A stretch of DNA of 45,021 bases from Cytophagales bacterium (GTDB taxonomy: Bacteria > Bacteroidota > Bacteroidia > Cytophagales > Spirosomataceae): assembly GCA_024742395.1 (NCBI GenBank), contig JANSYO010000038.1, positions 1 to 45,021 of the forward strand, in the 5' to 3' direction. Under the pieces are notes generated by a model. The model made no database searches. It was not told the DNA's origin and saw nothing but the letters and a program-made list of their open reading frames with translations. Positions 44,067 through 45,021 of this stretch are shown piece after piece; positions within the stretch are counted from its first letter, which is position 1, and each line of letters begins with the position of its first letter. A program made the translations under genes and the position numbers.

Positions 44067-44837
44067 ATGAATATATTTGAATCATTTAGTTTAAAAGGGA
44101 AAACAGCCTTAGTAACTGGCTGTAAGCGAGGAATAGGGAAAGGGATGACCTTGGCATTGGCGGAAGCAGGTGCAAATATCATTGGAGTATCTGCCTCGCT
44201 AGAATTAGAAGGGAGTGTTGTAGAAAAAGAAGTGAAAGCCTTAGGAAGAGAGTTTAAAGCTTATCAATGTGACTTTAAAGACCGTTCAGCCCTTTATAGA
44301 CTTATTGAAAAAGTAAAGTCAGAGCATAAGCAGATTGATATTTTAATTAATAATGCAGGAAACATCCTCAGGAAGCCAGCGGCAGAGCACCCAGATGAGT
44401 ATTGGGATGAAATCATAGAGATAAATCTTAATTCTCAGTTTATTCTGGCCCGTGAGTTTGGAAAGGAAATGATAGAGCGTGGAGAGGGTAAGATAATTTT
44501 TACTGCATCTCTTTTAACTTTTCAAGGTGGTATTACCGTTCCGGGTTATGCATCAAGTAAAGGAGCTATTGGGAGCTTAGTTAAGGCTTTGGCTAATGAA
44601 TGGGCGTCTAAAGGTGTAAACGTAAATGCTATAGCTCCTGGCTATATCGCCACAGATAATACTGCAGCCTTAAGAAATGACGAGGAACGAAGTGCTTCTA
44701 TTCTTTCCCGAATTCCAGCTGGAAGATGGGGCAAGCCAGAGGACTTTAAAGGTGTAGTGGTTTTTCTGTCTTCACCAGCTGGAGCTTATGTACATGGTAG
44801 TATAGTGACTGTAGATGGAGGTTGGATGGGCAGGTGA
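44067..44837 (+). CDS. kduD: KduD-like 2-dehydro-3-deoxygluconate 5-dehydrogenase
   Basis: This 256-residue SDR has TGCKRGIG (17-24), NNAG, and the catalytic S148, Y161 and K165. Its C-terminal RIPAGRWGKPEDFKGVVVFL and final VDGGWMGR are strongly typical of KduD. KduD interconverts 2,5-diketo-3-deoxygluconate and 2-keto-3-deoxygluconate (KDG), the step after unsaturated uronates from lyases. This fits the heparinase-type lyase two genes upstream and an IclR-type regulator, since KDG is a known ligand of relatives. The gene closes the run. No terminator with a T-run is obvious in the 106 bases after the stop. Confidence 0.85.
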   Translation: MNIFESFSLKGKTALVTGCKRGIGKGMTLALAEAGANIIGVSASLELEGSVVEKEVKALGREFKAYQCDFKDRSALYRLIEKVKSEHKQIDILINNAGNILRKPAAEHPDEYWDEIIEINLNSQFILAREFGKEMIERGEGKIIFTASLLTFQGGITVPGYASSKGAIGSLVKALANEWASKGVNVNAIAPGYIATDNTAALRNDEERSASILSRIPAGRWGKPEDFKGVVVFLSSPAGAYVHGSIVTVDGGWMGR

Positions 44838-44944
44838 TTCTTTGTTTTATTTAGGATTCTCATTATCATGTCATTATCAAAGTTAATGTTGTAGAAGAAG
44901 TAAAACTTTAGACTGGTTAAAAAGTAAGTATTTTTGATATTAAT

Positions 44945-45021
44945 TGTCTCGTCCTAAAATAGCGTTACACTAAAAGTAATGTTATGAAAGAACAAGAAGA
45001 GAATCAGTATGTTAAGCGAAC
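44945..45021 (+). mobile_element. Start of a probable insertion sequence (cut by the window end)
   Basis: TGTCTCGTCCTAAAATAGCG at 44945 resembles the terminal sequence of Bacteroidetes insertion sequences, and an ORF begins about 39 bp inside it. Only 77 bp are visible, so the opposite inverted repeat and target duplication cannot be checked. Confidence 0.4.
44984..45021 (+). CDS. N-terminal fragment of a probable transposase
   Basis: An ATG at 44984 opens a frame reading MKEQEENQYVKR, which runs off the window. Short acidic starts followed by a YVKRT-like segment are familiar from the helix-turn-helix subunit of Bacteroidetes IS3-type transposases. Only 12 complete codons are visible, so this is a tentative reading that relies on the IS-like end just upstream. 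Confidence 0.35.
   Translation, partial: MKEQEENQYVKR

Overview
The window looks like chromosomal DNA of a Bacteroidetes bacterium, probably of the Cytophagales/Flavobacteriia type. It is AT-rich, has SusC/SusD pairs, Bacteroidetes-type lipoprotein signals and a two-gene Rhs architecture, and carries few Shine-Dalgarno sequences. It divides at about 20.3 kb into an integrated genomic island (left) and a polysaccharide-utilisation locus, or PUL (right).

Island (1 to about 20,310). The left end lies outside the window. Positions 13-1750 hold a tandemly duplicated module: a small single-pass membrane protein, an array of 10-bp phased A-tract repeats, and an excisionase-like helix-turn-helix protein. 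Next come a decayed Rhs remnant (about 1846-2349, minus strand), a group II intron with its reverse transcriptase/maturase (about 2565-4403, minus) and a 796-residue RloC/PrrC-like AAA ATPase (4527-6917, plus). Then follows a minus-strand polymorphic-toxin locus (18367 down to 7091). It has an SpvB/Rhs-like secreted protein, a full-length Rhs protein ending in an HExxH metallopeptidase-like domain, and an overlapping lipoprotein gene that is a candidate immunity gene. Behind these sit a silent orphan Rhs tip with a second HExxH toxin domain and its own related lipoprotein gene, a small membrane-anchored protein, and a third Rhs core fragment. A tyrosine recombinase (18958-20157, minus) and a tRNA/tmRNA 3'-end-like sequence (about 20288-20314) mark the right end of the island.

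PUL (about 20,630-44,837). A divergent IclR-family regulator faces a run of co-directional genes with short gaps: SusC, SusD, an alpha/beta hydrolase, two clan GH-A (GH39-like) glycosidases, three GH28-type proteins, an alpha/alpha-toroid protein of unknown function, an SGNH esterase, a sodium:solute symporter, two SDRs (one KduD-like), an RraA-like aldolase, a heparinase II/III-type lyase, a VOC protein and a zinc-type dehydrogenase. Together they suggest uptake and breakdown of a uronic-acid polysaccharide: esterases and glycosidases at the cell surface or in the periplasm, symport of oligomers or monomers, cytoplasmic lyase cleavage, then KduD-type chemistry towards 2-keto-3-deoxygluconate. 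No sulfatase is present. KduI, KdgK and KdgA are also absent from the window, so the final steps are either encoded elsewhere or handled by the RraA/VOC/dehydrogenase group. Three copies of an AATGTRAYAG-type motif between the IclR gene and susC are candidate operators. The window ends in the start of what looks like an insertion sequence.

The best candidates for something new are the Rhs metallopeptidase/lipoprotein pairs with orphan tip cassettes, the duplicated membrane protein/HTH module with phased repeats, and the PUL's unusual catabolic set.
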